From positions 1-55,243 of the forward strand of contig JACSRU010000117.1 of NCBI GenBank assembly GCA_014879575.1: a DNA stretch of 55,243 nt. Direction: 5' to 3'. Below the pieces are notes generated by a model. That model was given only the letters and a program-made list of their open reading frames with translations. It was not told the DNA's origin and ran no database searches. Positions 43,039 through 52,452 of this stretch are shown piece after piece. The DNA is from Chthoniobacterales bacterium (GTDB taxonomy: Bacteria > Verrucomicrobiota > Verrucomicrobiia > Chthoniobacterales > Terrimicrobiaceae). The stretch's first letter is position 1. Every line of letters begins with the position of its first letter. A program made the position numbers and the translations under genes.

Positions 43039-43846
43039 CGCGAAGCTTCCTGAGTTGATTGAGGAGCCGGGGCAAATCTCGAAGGGGGATTTGGTTCGGT
43101 CCATCAGAAAGGGCTTTTGCGGGATTTTCATGTGTCTCGATAAAGAGGCCGTCACACCCGGCAGCTACCGCAGCACGCGCCAGGATAGGAGCCAGCTCGC
43201 CGTCACCGCCGGTCGTCTCGCCTGCCCCTCCCGGACGTTGAACCGAATGGGTGGCGTCAAAAACGACCTGACAATTTAAACTCTGCATCCAATAAATGGA
43301 ACGCATGTCCGAGACAAGGTTATTATATCCGAATGTGGTTCCGCGTTCGGTGAAGAAGAACGACTTGCAACCAGCGACCTCGAGTTTTTTGGCGACGTTG
43401 GCCATGTCCCACGGTGCCAAAAACTGGCCTTTTTTGACATTGACGACGCGACCGGTCATTCCGGCGGCGACGATCAGATCGGTCTGACGGCAGAGGAAGG
43501 CCGGAATCTGGAGCACATCGATCCACTCTCCGGCAATTTCGGCCTCTTGAGGGGAATGCACATCGGTCGTTACCGGAAGGCCAAACTCCCCTCCGATTTC
43601 GCCGAGCAACTGGCAGCCTGCCTTCGCACCGATGCCCCGAAACGATTTTCCCGAGGAGCGGTTGGCCTTGTCGTAGGAGGCCTTGAAAACAAGCGAGGCA
43701 CCCTGGTCCTCGCAGATGGCCTTCAGCTTTTTGGCCATTCTACGGGTAAAGGTCGCCGACTCGATCACGCAGGGGCCCAAAATAAAAAGCAAGTCACGAC
43801 CTCCGAGTTTGTGGGGTCCTATTTTGACAATCGGTCTTTGCGGCAT
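43025..43846 (-). CDS. kdsA: Kdo-8-phosphate synthase
   Basis: KdsA condenses PEP with arabinose 5-phosphate to make Kdo-8-phosphate for the LPS inner core. The 273 residues include LLFILGPCVIESATF, LVFKASYDKANRSSGKSFRGIG, VTTDVHSPQEA, DVLQIPAFLCRQTDLIVAAG, VNVKKGQFLAPWDM, ERGTTFGYNNLVSDMRS and VFDATHSVQRPGG. The metal-dependent or metal-free class is not assigned. The start at 43846 has GGGAGG close by (only 2 bases away); ATG 43858 is the alternative. It begins the lptC-lptA-lptB-hprK-ptsH-ptsI train, 88 bases after the helicase gene. Confidence 0.95.
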   Translation of the reverse strand: MPQRPIVKIGPHKLGGRDLLFILGPCVIESATFTRRMAKKLKAICEDQGASLVFKASYDKANRSSGKSFRGIGAKAGCQLLGEIGGEFGLPVTTDVHSPQEAEIAGEWIDVLQIPAFLCRQTDLIVAAGMTGRVVNVKKGQFLAPWDMANVAKKLEVAGCKSFFFTERGTTFGYNNLVSDMRSIYWMQSLNCQVVFDATHSVQRPGGAGETTGGDGELAPILARAAVAAGCDGLFIETHENPAKALSDGPNQIPLRDLPRLLNQLRKLRDALV

Positions 43847-43934
43847 CGCCTCCCACATTACGCGCCGACTCCCGTTGCGCAAGCCTTCGCATCCGACACG
43901 ACACGCACGCGACATGACATGGGGCCGACAGGGG

Positions 43935-46262
43935 TCAGGTGGTGCCGCCCAGCAATTCCTCCCAATCCCCGCTGTTCAGGTTGGGTGTCTCCGCGTCAAG
44001 GAGTCCGGAAATGAGGGCGCGTTTCTTTTCCTGCATGGTGATCACGCGATGCTCGACGGTGTCGCGGGCGATGAGTTTGATCGAGGTGACGACATTTGTC
44101 TGCCCGATCCGGTGAGCCCGGTCGGTGGCCTGGGCCTCGACAGCGGGGTTCCACCAGGGATCGAAATGGATGACCGTATCGGCCGCCGTGAGATTGAGTC
44201 CGGTGCCACCGGCCTTGAGGCTGATCAGAAAAACCGGGATGTCGGGATCTGACTGAAATTTTTCAACGACCGCCGCGCGGTCCCCGGTCGTCCCATCGAG
44301 TCGGCAGAAAGCAAATCCGGCACCATCCAGCGCAGGGACGATGAGGTCGAGCATGGCGGTGAATTGGCTGAAGACAAGCACGCGGTGCCCGCCATCCACC
44401 GCCTCCCCCACCAGTTCGAGAAGAGCCTCCAATTTTGCGGAGGGCTCCGGGGATTCCCCACCGAGCAAGCGAAGATCGCAACAGGCCTGGCGCAGACGCA
44501 GCAGGGCTGTCAGCACACGCATTCGGGCGGCACCACCGGATTTGTTCATGGCGTCCACCTCGGCGCGCGCCGCAATTTGGAGGCGGGTATACACGGCCTT
44601 TTGTGCGGACGTGAGTTCGACTTCGACGATCTGCTCGATTTTTTCCGGCAGCTCGGGGAGCAGGTCAGATTTTTTGCGGCGGAGCATCCAGGGGCGCACC
44701 CGCCGGTTGAGGCGCTCCCAGAGCGCACCACGCTCCCCTTCGAGAAGGGGCTTCTCATAGCGTTCCTGAAAGTCCTTCCGGGTCCCGAGATAGCCGGGCA
44801 GCAAAAAGTCGAAGAGCGACCAAAGATCGCGCAGGGAATTTTCCAGCGGGGTTCCCGTCAGGATAAACCGGGCATCCGCCTGGAGCGCACCGGCCGCCCT
44901 GGCATTTTGACTGTCCGGATTTTTGATGTGTTGCGCCTCGTCGAGGACGACGGAAGCAAAGCGGTGGTCCTTGTAGCAGTCAACATCCCGCCGGAGCAGC
45001 GCGTAGCTCGTAATGACGAGATCCGAAACAGCAATCTCGCGGAAGAGGCTCTTGCGATCCGCCCCCTCGATGGCGAGAGTTTTTAGTCCGGGAACAAACT
45101 TCGCCGCCTCCCGACGCCAATTCCAGACCAGCGAGGAGGGACAGACGATCAGGTGCCGGCCCGGCAGCGATTCCATCATGGCCAGTGCCTGAATGGTCTT
45201 GCCGAGCCCCATCTCGTCGGCCAGCAAGCCGCCGGATTTGTTTTGCGCCAAATAAAGAAGCCATCCGCCGCCGTCGATTTGATACGGCCGAAGCCGGTCC
45301 CGCAAAGCGCCCGACTTCAGCCGGGCGGCGGGAGGGACGTTTTCCTTCCCGCCCGTCCACGCCGCCATGCAGGCTTCGAGAAACGCGCGCTGGCGGCCGG
45401 GGATACGGTAGATCCCGCGTTCCTGTCGGGGATCAATGTCGCGCAGCACCTCTTCAAAATCGGCGAGCAGACCCGCATCCGGCAGGGCCAGGCGCCCCTC
45501 CTTGAGACGAAGTTGCGGGGATCCGCTTTGCAGAAGCCGCTGGACGTCCTGATGCGAAAGCACGGCTTCATTGCCCGCGACAAAATGGACATGAAAATCC
45601 AGCCAGCCATCCGCCTTTTCCCTCAGGGCAAAACGCGGTTCCAGACGAACGATATCGCGGGTGACATGCTGAAACCGCTCCCCCTCGGTCACGGTCCAGG
45701 TTTTACGAAGCCGGGGAAGTTCCGACGCAAAAAATCGCGCAACCGCCCCCTCCCCCTTCAATGCGGCCTTTCCCCGGAAGTCTTCAAATCCGCTGGAAAT
45801 CAGCTCGCGGAGAGCGGTCGCCTCGGCTCCGTGGTTGGCAACGTCCGGACGGGAATACTCGAACGTGATCTCGGCGTCGAGATGGCGCAGAGATCCCTCC
45901 AGCGCGAGGCGGATCCGGGGCATTTCGGTGGTGACAGCTTTCTGCGACACGGAAACGGGAGCGGGTGCAGGCATCCTTTTCGAAATCGAGGGATGGAGGA
46001 CCTCCAGGCCCACGGCGACCGCATGGGCGCAGATGATCCCCCTCCCCCTGGAATCTCGACAGGGACAAAGATTCTCCACATCAATCGCATTGCGAATCTT
46101 CAATCCGGAAAGAAAAGTTTTCCCCTGGGAAACCACCTTCCCCTTCAACAAGGAGCCCGCATAAGTCGCCTCGGAAATCCGACCGGTCGCCTGCATCGCC
46201 CGGGCTTCCCGGAAGACCGGCCAGCCGCACATCGAAACAAGAAATTTTTCCGTTAATTCCAT
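43935..46262 (-). CDS. SNF2-family helicase with SWIM zinc finger
   Basis: This 775-residue protein has an N-terminal SWIM finger (Cys66-x-Cys68, then Cys78-x-His80) and a helicase-associated region (about 110-320). The SNF2 motor follows: motif I GLLADEMGLGKT (Lys355), motif II DEAQ (441-444), motif III LTGTPLEN, then the RecA-2 half with VLVFSQFTAMLD, LISLKAGGTGLNLTAAD and the arginine finger region DRAHRIGQ. Bacterial members (HepA/RapA-like) remodel protein-DNA complexes or RNA polymerase; the target here is unknown. It diverges from the O-antigen-ligase gene and lies just before kdsA. Confidence 0.92.
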   Translation of the reverse strand: MELTEKFLVSMCGWPVFREARAMQATGRISEATYAGSLLKGKVVSQGKTFLSGLKIRNAIDVENLCPCRDSRGRGIICAHAVAVGLEVLHPSISKRMPAPAPVSVSQKAVTTEMPRIRLALEGSLRHLDAEITFEYSRPDVANHGAEATALRELISSGFEDFRGKAALKGEGAVARFFASELPRLRKTWTVTEGERFQHVTRDIVRLEPRFALREKADGWLDFHVHFVAGNEAVLSHQDVQRLLQSGSPQLRLKEGRLALPDAGLLADFEEVLRDIDPRQERGIYRIPGRQRAFLEACMAAWTGGKENVPPAARLKSGALRDRLRPYQIDGGGWLLYLAQNKSGGLLADEMGLGKTIQALAMMESLPGRHLIVCPSSLVWNWRREAAKFVPGLKTLAIEGADRKSLFREIAVSDLVITSYALLRRDVDCYKDHRFASVVLDEAQHIKNPDSQNARAAGALQADARFILTGTPLENSLRDLWSLFDFLLPGYLGTRKDFQERYEKPLLEGERGALWERLNRRVRPWMLRRKKSDLLPELPEKIEQIVEVELTSAQKAVYTRLQIAARAEVDAMNKSGGAARMRVLTALLRLRQACCDLRLLGGESPEPSAKLEALLELVGEAVDGGHRVLVFSQFTAMLDLIVPALDGAGFAFCRLDGTTGDRAAVVEKFQSDPDIPVFLISLKAGGTGLNLTAADTVIHFDPWWNPAVEAQATDRAHRIGQTNVVTSIKLIARDTVEHRVITMQEKKRALISGLLDAETPNLNSGDWEELLGGTT

Positions 46263-46355
46263 TACTGGATTCCCTTTCTACCCGGAAAACAGTTTTTCGA
46301 CAGCGGATATTCGGAGTTGAGCAAGGGGGGGCTTGTCTTGCATTGTGCAAAAGAT

Positions 46356-48242
46356 ATGCGCGTTCTTGTTGCCGTCCTGCTTGCCTTGGCGATCATTGTG
46401 GCACAGCTTGTCTATGGGGGCTTGATGCGCACGGCCTTCAGCCTTCCCGCCTATGCCCTCATTGCACTGGCGGGAATCCTGGGGCTCTCGGCTGTCTTTT
46501 GGAAACGCTCAGTCCCTCCGCAACCCGGTGCCGTATGCGCGACCCTCGTGACGGCCGGATATTTTCTGTGGAGGGCACTGAACTCTCCCGGACAGGATCT
46601 GGCACTCTTTTATACTTTTCTCATAACGGCCTGCGGGGTGGTTTACTGCCTGTGCGCCTGTGTCGTGACTTCGCCCGTCTCGCGCTATGTTTTTGTCGCG
46701 CTGCTCGCCCTGGCGGCCCTCGGACAGGTCGTCGTTGCCGCCATTCAATTCTCCGAACCCGGCTATTACTGGCCACTGCCCTGGTTCAGCGAACAGATGC
46801 GAGCCTGGTATGCCAGGACGGACGGCACCGGCCTCAACCGTGGGCACGGAATTTTTCTCAACGGAAACCATCTGGCTTGGTTCCTGAACGGAACCGCCTT
46901 TCTGACCCTGGGCACCGCCTGCATCGGCAGGGCGGCGGTCTGGGTCAAAATCGTTCTGGCCTATGTGGCGGCCGTGTGTCTGGCCGGAACGCTCCTCACT
47001 CTCAGCCGGGGCGGACTGGTCGGGCTGGGAGCTGGAATGGCCGTCTTCCTGATCCTCAGCCTCACGGCCCTGGGAATCGGAGCCCGCGACAGACGGCTGG
47101 CAATCCTTCTGGTGACTCTGGCCATCCTGACAGCGGTGCTGGGAGGGGGATATTATTTGTTCTCCCAGAGCCTGACCGTCCAGGCGCGGGCCAGCAGAAT
47201 CCTGGAGGACACCTACCGCGTCAGCTTGTGGCCGGCGGCAGTCCGCCAGGCCCAGTTGGAACCCCTTCTGGGAACCGGCGCCGGATCCTTCACCCAGCTC
47301 TCCAGGAGGCTGCGGGATGACTCTTCCGAAGGTGACGACACCTTTGCCCATAATGACTGGGCACAAACAATGGCCGACTTCGGCTACCTGGGACTCGTCC
47401 TCATCACGGCGACCTTTTTCCTTAACGGAAAAACCGGTTTCCTGGGTTATGTGGACGCTCTCCAACAACGGATGGCCGTTGCCAGCAGACCCCAGAGCAA
47501 CTCGGCCGCCTTCGGCATTGGAGCCCTGAGTGCCATGACGGCTTTCGCCGCCCATTCCTTTTTTGATTTTAACATGCAAATCCCGGCCAATGCGCTTCTG
47601 GCCTCGGCCTGCGCCGGTTTCCTGGCAAATTCCGGAGTCGCGCCGTGGGGAGCTTCTGGCAAAAGGCGGGCCGTCCGCTGGTTGACCGGGGTGGCTTCCT
47701 GTGCCGGAGGGATTTTTCTTTTGGTGCTCCTTTTCCGGCATGCGGAGGTGGAAGCGAACTCCCTGCGCGCGGAAAATGCGTTGATCCAGGGTGACTACCC
47801 CCTTGCAGAAAAACTCGCGACCGATGCCTTGGCCGCCGCTCCCCGGCATGCCCGCCTTCGACGCATCCTGGGGGAAACGCTCCTCCAGGACGCCGCGACA
47901 TCCAAAAATCCGAGGGAGCAATTCGTGCTCTCCACCTACCACCTCCGCCGGGCAACCGAATTCGAGCCGGAAGAAAGATGGAACCAGCTGATGCTCGCCA
48001 TTTCCCTGAGCAGCCTGCGAAAACCCCAGGCGGCGGAAATCGCCCATATCGAGGCCATCCGTCTTGACCCCGGCAATCCTGCCGTCCACGAATACTACGC
48101 CCTGTTCCTTGAGGGCATCGGGAAAAATGCGGATGCCATCCGGACCTACGAAACCAGTCTCATCCTGCCCGGCGCAAAATTTTCCGGCGAACGGCTCAAG
48201 GCCCTCCGCCAACGGGAAAAATCCTCGCAAAAAACCCGCTAA
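46356..48242 (+). CDS. O-antigen ligase/polymerase with C-terminal TPRs
   Basis: The protein has 628 residues. About eleven transmembrane helices (to about residue 445) carry the Wzy/WaaL-type periplasmic loop with R-G-H-G-I-F-L-N-G-N-H-L-A-W-F, the L-T-L-S-R-G-G-L motif and F-A-H-N-D-W-A-Q. The rest (about 455-628) is helical with TPR-like repeats such as LIQGDYPLAEKLATDALAAAPRHARLRRILGE and IEAIRLDPGNPAVHEYYALFLEGIG. Ligase versus polymerase cannot be told from sequence; next to a Wzc/Wza-like pair, polymerase of an exopolysaccharide is likelier. The ATG at 46356 is preferred; a GTG/ATG frame to 46317 is open. A dyad TTGCA/TGCAA (46338-46350) precedes it. Confidence 0.85.
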   Translation: MRVLVAVLLALAIIVAQLVYGGLMRTAFSLPAYALIALAGILGLSAVFWKRSVPPQPGAVCATLVTAGYFLWRALNSPGQDLALFYTFLITACGVVYCLCACVVTSPVSRYVFVALLALAALGQVVVAAIQFSEPGYYWPLPWFSEQMRAWYARTDGTGLNRGHGIFLNGNHLAWFLNGTAFLTLGTACIGRAAVWVKIVLAYVAAVCLAGTLLTLSRGGLVGLGAGMAVFLILSLTALGIGARDRRLAILLVTLAILTAVLGGGYYLFSQSLTVQARASRILEDTYRVSLWPAAVRQAQLEPLLGTGAGSFTQLSRRLRDDSSEGDDTFAHNDWAQTMADFGYLGLVLITATFFLNGKTGFLGYVDALQQRMAVASRPQSNSAAFGIGALSAMTAFAAHSFFDFNMQIPANALLASACAGFLANSGVAPWGASGKRRAVRWLTGVASCAGGIFLLVLLFRHAEVEANSLRAENALIQGDYPLAEKLATDALAAAPRHARLRRILGETLLQDAATSKNPREQFVLSTYHLRRATEFEPEERWNQLMLAISLSSLRKPQAAEIAHIEAIRLDPGNPAVHEYYALFLEGIGKNADAIRTYETSLILPGAKFSGERLKALRQREKSSQKTR

Positions 48243-48314
48243 CCCCGCCACTTTTTTATGTGGTTTTGTGTTGTCAACCTCTGCATGAAAGATACAAGGA
48301 CAGACAACCGAATC

Positions 48315-49604
48315 ATGAAGATCCCGACCTTTCTCCAGACGCTCTCCGCAGCCATCCTGCTTCCAATCGCAACATCCGGCCTCTCGCTCGCCCAGCAAAA
48401 TCGCACTCGGCCCAGCTTTTTCCTGCCCCCCGGTCCTTCCGATTTTGCCACGGACATCGGGGAAGGACCGGGCGAAGCAGGCGAAGGCATGAACCCGATC
48501 GGAATTTTTGCAGCGAGTCCGTTCAAATACGTCTTCTCCGTCCGGGAAGGCTACGATGACAACCTCTTCACGACCCGCACCAACCAAAGCAAGAGTTTTT
48601 ATACCAACTGGGCGGCCGGTGTGGATTACGAGTTTGGCAGCCCGAGGCTCCAGTTGAATGCCAATCTCGGCGGCGGGGTCACCTACTACTACACCCGCCC
48701 GGGCGACAAGATCGATTTCAACGGCCAGTTCGCCGTTTCGGCGGTCTATCTCGCCACCCCCCGACTCACCCTGTCCCTTAACGCGACCGTCGCTTACCTG
48801 GCGCAACCGGATACCAGCCTGATCGGAACCTCCAACCGGGTGAATGGAGATTATATCTATACCAATTCCTCAATCGATGCCGCCTACCAGTGGACGGAAA
48901 AATTCTCGACGGTCACCGGCTATAGCGCCTACGCCAACTACTACCTGCAACAGGAGCTGAACGACACGCAGTCCTATTGGTCCTCGACCGTGAAGCAGTC
49001 CTTCCGCTGGCTCCTCCTTCCCAAAACAACCATCATCGCCGAGTATCGCGCCAATCCCATCGTCTATACCGGCGGGGCCGGCATGAACAGCTTTGGAAAT
49101 TTCGCCCTTCTTGGGTTCGACCAGATGTTCAATCCCCGCTTCAAGTGGACCGCCCGCCTCGGCGTCGAGCAACGTTTCAACCAGAATCCGGTGGACGGCA
49201 ATTCGACCTATTTCGGCCCCTACGGGGAAAGCAACCTCAGCTACCAGTTTGCCCCGGCCTCGACGCTGGCCTGGACCGCCCGCTACGGAACGGAACCCTC
49301 CGGTCTCAGCAATGTGACCCAACGCCAGACCTTCCGCACCGGCATTGCGGTCAATCACGCATTCACTTCGAGAATCTCCGGGAATGTCGGCTTCAACTTT
49401 GAGGTGGACTACTACGATCAATCCGGCGTCGTCGATCCGTTCTACGAAACCACCTTCGACCTCGGCGTGGGCTTGAACTATAGAATCAACCGCACGGTTT
49501 CTGTCAGCCTCGGCTACCAATACGTCCAAGTCATGGCCCCGGAGAATATTGCCTTCGAATATACCCGGAATATCGCCTTTGCGGGAATCAACCTCAATTT
49601 TTGA
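48315..49604 (+). CDS. Outer-membrane beta-barrel protein of EPS locus
   Basis: The 429 residues start with a signal peptide (MKIPTFLQTLSAAILLPIATSGLSLAQ). About 50 Pro/Gly-rich residues follow, then many amphipathic beta strands of alternating aromatic residues (FKYVFSVREGYDDNLFTT, LQLNANLGGGVTYYY). It ends in the Phe needed for BAM recognition (NLNF). The opening Y-D-D-N-L-F is the mark of EpsL/PEP-CTERM-locus barrels (outer-membrane exopolysaccharide proteins). It follows the polymerase after 72 bases and precedes the kinase after 125, so export or assembly of the polymer at the outer membrane is inferred. Confidence 0.85.
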   Translation: MKIPTFLQTLSAAILLPIATSGLSLAQQNRTRPSFFLPPGPSDFATDIGEGPGEAGEGMNPIGIFAASPFKYVFSVREGYDDNLFTTRTNQSKSFYTNWAAGVDYEFGSPRLQLNANLGGGVTYYYTRPGDKIDFNGQFAVSAVYLATPRLTLSLNATVAYLAQPDTSLIGTSNRVNGDYIYTNSSIDAAYQWTEKFSTVTGYSAYANYYLQQELNDTQSYWSSTVKQSFRWLLLPKTTIIAEYRANPIVYTGGAGMNSFGNFALLGFDQMFNPRFKWTARLGVEQRFNQNPVDGNSTYFGPYGESNLSYQFAPASTLAWTARYGTEPSGLSNVTQRQTFRTGIAVNHAFTSRISGNVGFNFEVDYYDQSGVVDPFYETTFDLGVGLNYRINRTVSVSLGYQYVQVMAPENIAFEYTRNIAFAGINLNF

Positions 49605-49729
49605 TTTGATCCCGTTGCAACCGGGTTGCAGCTTGTCGTCAGCAACCCCTTGCATGACGTTCCGTATGTGCTAGCTTGGACCCCGGGCTACGCCGCCAAA
49701 ACCTCCCAGACCATGCACCCTGCAATTTC
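49605..49729. other. Intergenic gap before Wzc-like kinase gene
   Basis: These 125 bases include a small dyad around TTGCAA (about 49613-49628) and a promoter candidate (TTGCAT, 16 bases, TAGCTT; about 49651-49678). Neither is strong. Confidence 0.4.
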
Positions 49730-51892
49730 ATGAGCAATACCGACAGCGGCGAACTAAAACTCCACTTCCTCGATTACTGGCGGGTCATCCGTGTCCGGCT
49801 TCCACTGATCCTTCTCGTCTTCCTTTTGGTGGTGCTCACCGCTGCCGTCGTGACCCACTTCATGCCGAAGGAGTATGCCTCGACGGTGACCATGCAGGTG
49901 AAGCAGAACGACACGCTCATGACGATCTTTCCCGGCCAGAATACCATGGGATTTGACCCGCGATTCCTGACCACCCAGTTCGAAATCATCCAGAGAAAGG
50001 AAATGCTCTATCCCGTGATTGATGCCCTGGGACTGGAGCAACGCTGGAGGGGTGCCTATGGTTTTACCAGCAAGGAACAGGTTTATTTCCGCCTGCGCAA
50101 CATGATTGACGTCCGGGAAATCCGGAATACCGAGCTCATCCAGATCGTCGTCATGAGCACCAACCGTGAGGAAGCGGCGGAAATTGCCAACCGGATTGCC
50201 GAAGAATACGAGAAAAAACGGATCCAGGACCAACAGGAGCTGATTTCGAGATCCCTCGCCCAATTGCAGGACGAGGTGGAAAAACAACGCAAAAAGGTGG
50301 AGGAACTCCGCAGCGAAGCCACCAGAATCCGAATAGAAAACAAAATTTCGGACTTCAACCCGGACACCCTCATGGATCCCAGGGATACCGCCAATGATGT
50401 TTACCAATCCGTCGAGCAACAGGTCAGCTCGGAGCGTCTCCGGGTTTCCGCTCTCCGCGCAAAGCATGATCAAATCAACAAGCTGACGGATGATCAGGTG
50501 ATGCGCAGCATCACGACCCTCGAAATCACGGATCCCACGATCTCGCAAATTTTGCCCCTGTTCCAGGAAGCCACGTCGGAAGAGGCAAGGCTCCTGCAAA
50601 GCGGTCTCGGAATCAACCACCCCACCGTAAAGGCACTTCGCGCCAAAATGGACGTCATGTCCGAGCAGCTCAAACAACAAATCAAGTCGCTGCGCTCCAG
50701 TTTGGAGGCAAATCTTGATATCGCGAACGCCTCGCTCAAGGAACTGGAAGCCCGCCTCGAGGAGGCCAAGGCCAATCAGCAAAACGCAAAGACGCGTTCC
50801 GCCAGCTATTACGACGCCAAGAACAACTACCTTCAGGCAAAAAATGTGCTCGAAGCCGCCATCATGCGCCTTTCGACTGAGACCATGAACCGCAAGATGC
50901 CGCAAAACCCGGCGACGATCTGGGAGCGCGCGGAACCGGCGAGTTTCCCCTCCCGTCCGAGGGTGATGCTGAACATTCTCCTCGGCGTGGGGGTCGGTCT
51001 CGTCTTTGGCGTTGGTCTGGCTTTCTTTATCGAATACCTCGATACCAGCGTGAAGACCATGGAGGATGTGGAAACCTTCCTCCAGGTTCCTGTTTTGGCA
51101 GTGATTCCGAAGGATATCAGCCTGCTCATTGATGATACGGATGACAACCCGGACGCGGAAGCCTACCGGATCATGCGTACGAATATTGAGTTCAACAGGA
51201 AGACTCCGGACGCCAACACCATCACGATCGTCAGCGGCGGTGCCGGCGAGGGCAAATCCACAACACTCATCAACCTCGCCTACACATTTGCCAAGGGTGG
51301 CTACACGACGCTCGTGGTGGACGCGGATTTGCGGCGTCCGTCACAACACCGGCTTTTTGAAATTGAAAATGCGGCCGGTCTGAGCGACTACCTGACAACC
51401 GAGCTTGATCTGGAAGAGGTCGTTCACCTGACAAAAATTGACAACCTTTACCTCATGACAAGCGGTCGCCTGCCGAGCGACGCCGTGGGCATTCTGAACT
51501 CCCAGCGGATGGTGGAACTGATCGAGGAGGTCAAAGGACGCTTTGACATCATCTTTTTTGACTCCCCGCCGATTCTTGGTGTCAGCGACGCATCAGTTCT
51601 CTCAAGCGCGATGGATCTCACGATCATCGTGGTCCAACACCGAAGATTCCCCCGCGCCATGCTTCAACGGGTCAAGCAGGCCGTCGGCAACGTGGGTGGA
51701 ACGATTCTCGGTGTGGTGCTCAACAACGTGGATATCCGCCACGATCAGCACTACGAATACTACACCAGTTATTACAATTACTACCACAAAACCGGGAAAA
51801 ACGACCGTCGCAAAGGAAGCAAAAAGAGAAAAACTCAAACAACAGTCGCGGCCTCACAGACGAAAAATGACACTGACGATGAAGTCTATTAA
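49730..51892 (+). CDS. Wzc-like polysaccharide copolymerase/tyrosine kinase
   Basis: The protein has 720 residues. The first membrane helix is about 23-43, a Wzz periplasmic domain with long coiled coils spans about 150-395, and the second helix is about 412-434. The cytoplasmic BY-kinase domain has Walker A GGAGEGKSTT (503-512), Walker A' LVVDADLRRP and Walker B IIFFDSPP. The C-terminus carries a tyrosine cluster (seven Tyr in 675-685) followed by a Lys/Arg tail. This is the autophosphorylation plan of Wzc/EpsB-type enzymes that set chain length. The ATG at 49730 fits the family; its end overlaps the Wza-like gene by 14 bases. The kinase-to-polymerase order suggests one EPS operon. Confidence 0.93.
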   Translation: MSNTDSGELKLHFLDYWRVIRVRLPLILLVFLLVVLTAAVVTHFMPKEYASTVTMQVKQNDTLMTIFPGQNTMGFDPRFLTTQFEIIQRKEMLYPVIDALGLEQRWRGAYGFTSKEQVYFRLRNMIDVREIRNTELIQIVVMSTNREEAAEIANRIAEEYEKKRIQDQQELISRSLAQLQDEVEKQRKKVEELRSEATRIRIENKISDFNPDTLMDPRDTANDVYQSVEQQVSSERLRVSALRAKHDQINKLTDDQVMRSITTLEITDPTISQILPLFQEATSEEARLLQSGLGINHPTVKALRAKMDVMSEQLKQQIKSLRSSLEANLDIANASLKELEARLEEAKANQQNAKTRSASYYDAKNNYLQAKNVLEAAIMRLSTETMNRKMPQNPATIWERAEPASFPSRPRVMLNILLGVGVGLVFGVGLAFFIEYLDTSVKTMEDVETFLQVPVLAVIPKDISLLIDDTDDNPDAEAYRIMRTNIEFNRKTPDANTITIVSGGAGEGKSTTLINLAYTFAKGGYTTLVVDADLRRPSQHRLFEIENAAGLSDYLTTELDLEEVVHLTKIDNLYLMTSGRLPSDAVGILNSQRMVELIEEVKGRFDIIFFDSPPILGVSDASVLSSAMDLTIIVVQHRRFPRAMLQRVKQAVGNVGGTILGVVLNNVDIRHDQHYEYYTSYYNYYHKTGKNDRRKGSKKRKTQTTVAASQTKNDTDDEVY

Positions 51893-52442
51893 ACCTTTCG
51901 TTCTGGGTTCTCTCTGCGCGGTGGCTCTCGCGGTTCCGGCGTTCGCCCAGGATGCCGTCCTGCGCCCGGGGGATCAGATTGAAATTCGTATTGGCGGGGT
52001 GCCCTCCGAAGACGTCGGCCAGGTCACCGGGATTTATACAGTGGATGGAGAGGGACACATCAACATGCCCCACATCGGGAAGGTTCAGGCCGCCGGCGCA
52101 ACGCAGGCCCAGCTCCAGGCCACCATCGAGTCAACCTACAAAAGCCAGCAGATTTTCACCAATCCCTCCATCACTCTGGCGGTGCCGACGGCTGCGCGCT
52201 TTGTGGATGTGGGGGGTGATGTGCGATCCCAGCAACGTGTCCCCTTCACGGCCGATCTCACCGTGCTCGGAGCGATCACGGCCGCAGGGGGATTCACCGA
52301 GTATGCGGATCAATCCAAGGTACGACTCCTGCGCGACGGCACGGTGACAGTCATCAACATCAAGGATGTCCGGAAGGATCCTTCAAAAGATCTGAAGCTC
52401 AAACCCGGAGACAAAATCCAGGTTCCGCAGAGTTGGTGGTAA
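51879..52442 (+). CDS. Short Wza-like polysaccharide export protein
   Basis: This 187-residue periplasmic protein has a signal peptide (MKSIKPFVLGSLCAVALAVPAFAQ), a Poly_export domain (VLRPGDQIEIRIGGVPSED through GKVQAAGATQAQLQATIESTY) and one SLBB-like domain (RFVDVGGDVRSQQRVPFTADLTVLGAITAAGGFTEYAD), ending in a short strand and W-W. It has no lipobox Cys and no C-terminal amphipathic helix, so it cannot form an outer-membrane pore like E. coli Wza. The barrel protein at 48315 may supply the pore. ATG 51867 is an alternative start. It overlaps the kinase gene by 14 bases and closes the EPS train. Confidence 0.87.
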   Translation: MKSIKPFVLGSLCAVALAVPAFAQDAVLRPGDQIEIRIGGVPSEDVGQVTGIYTVDGEGHINMPHIGKVQAAGATQAQLQATIESTYKSQQIFTNPSITLAVPTAARFVDVGGDVRSQQRVPFTADLTVLGAITAAGGFTEYADQSKVRLLRDGTVTVINIKDVRKDPSKDLKLKPGDKIQVPQSWW

Positions 52443-52452
52443 TCCGCCGTCT

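Noticed and set aside
46509-48806. A 765-residue minus-strand frame
   Set aside because: It is antisense to the polymerase and barrel genes; composition is low-complexity Gly/Gln/Arg/Asp typical of shadows.
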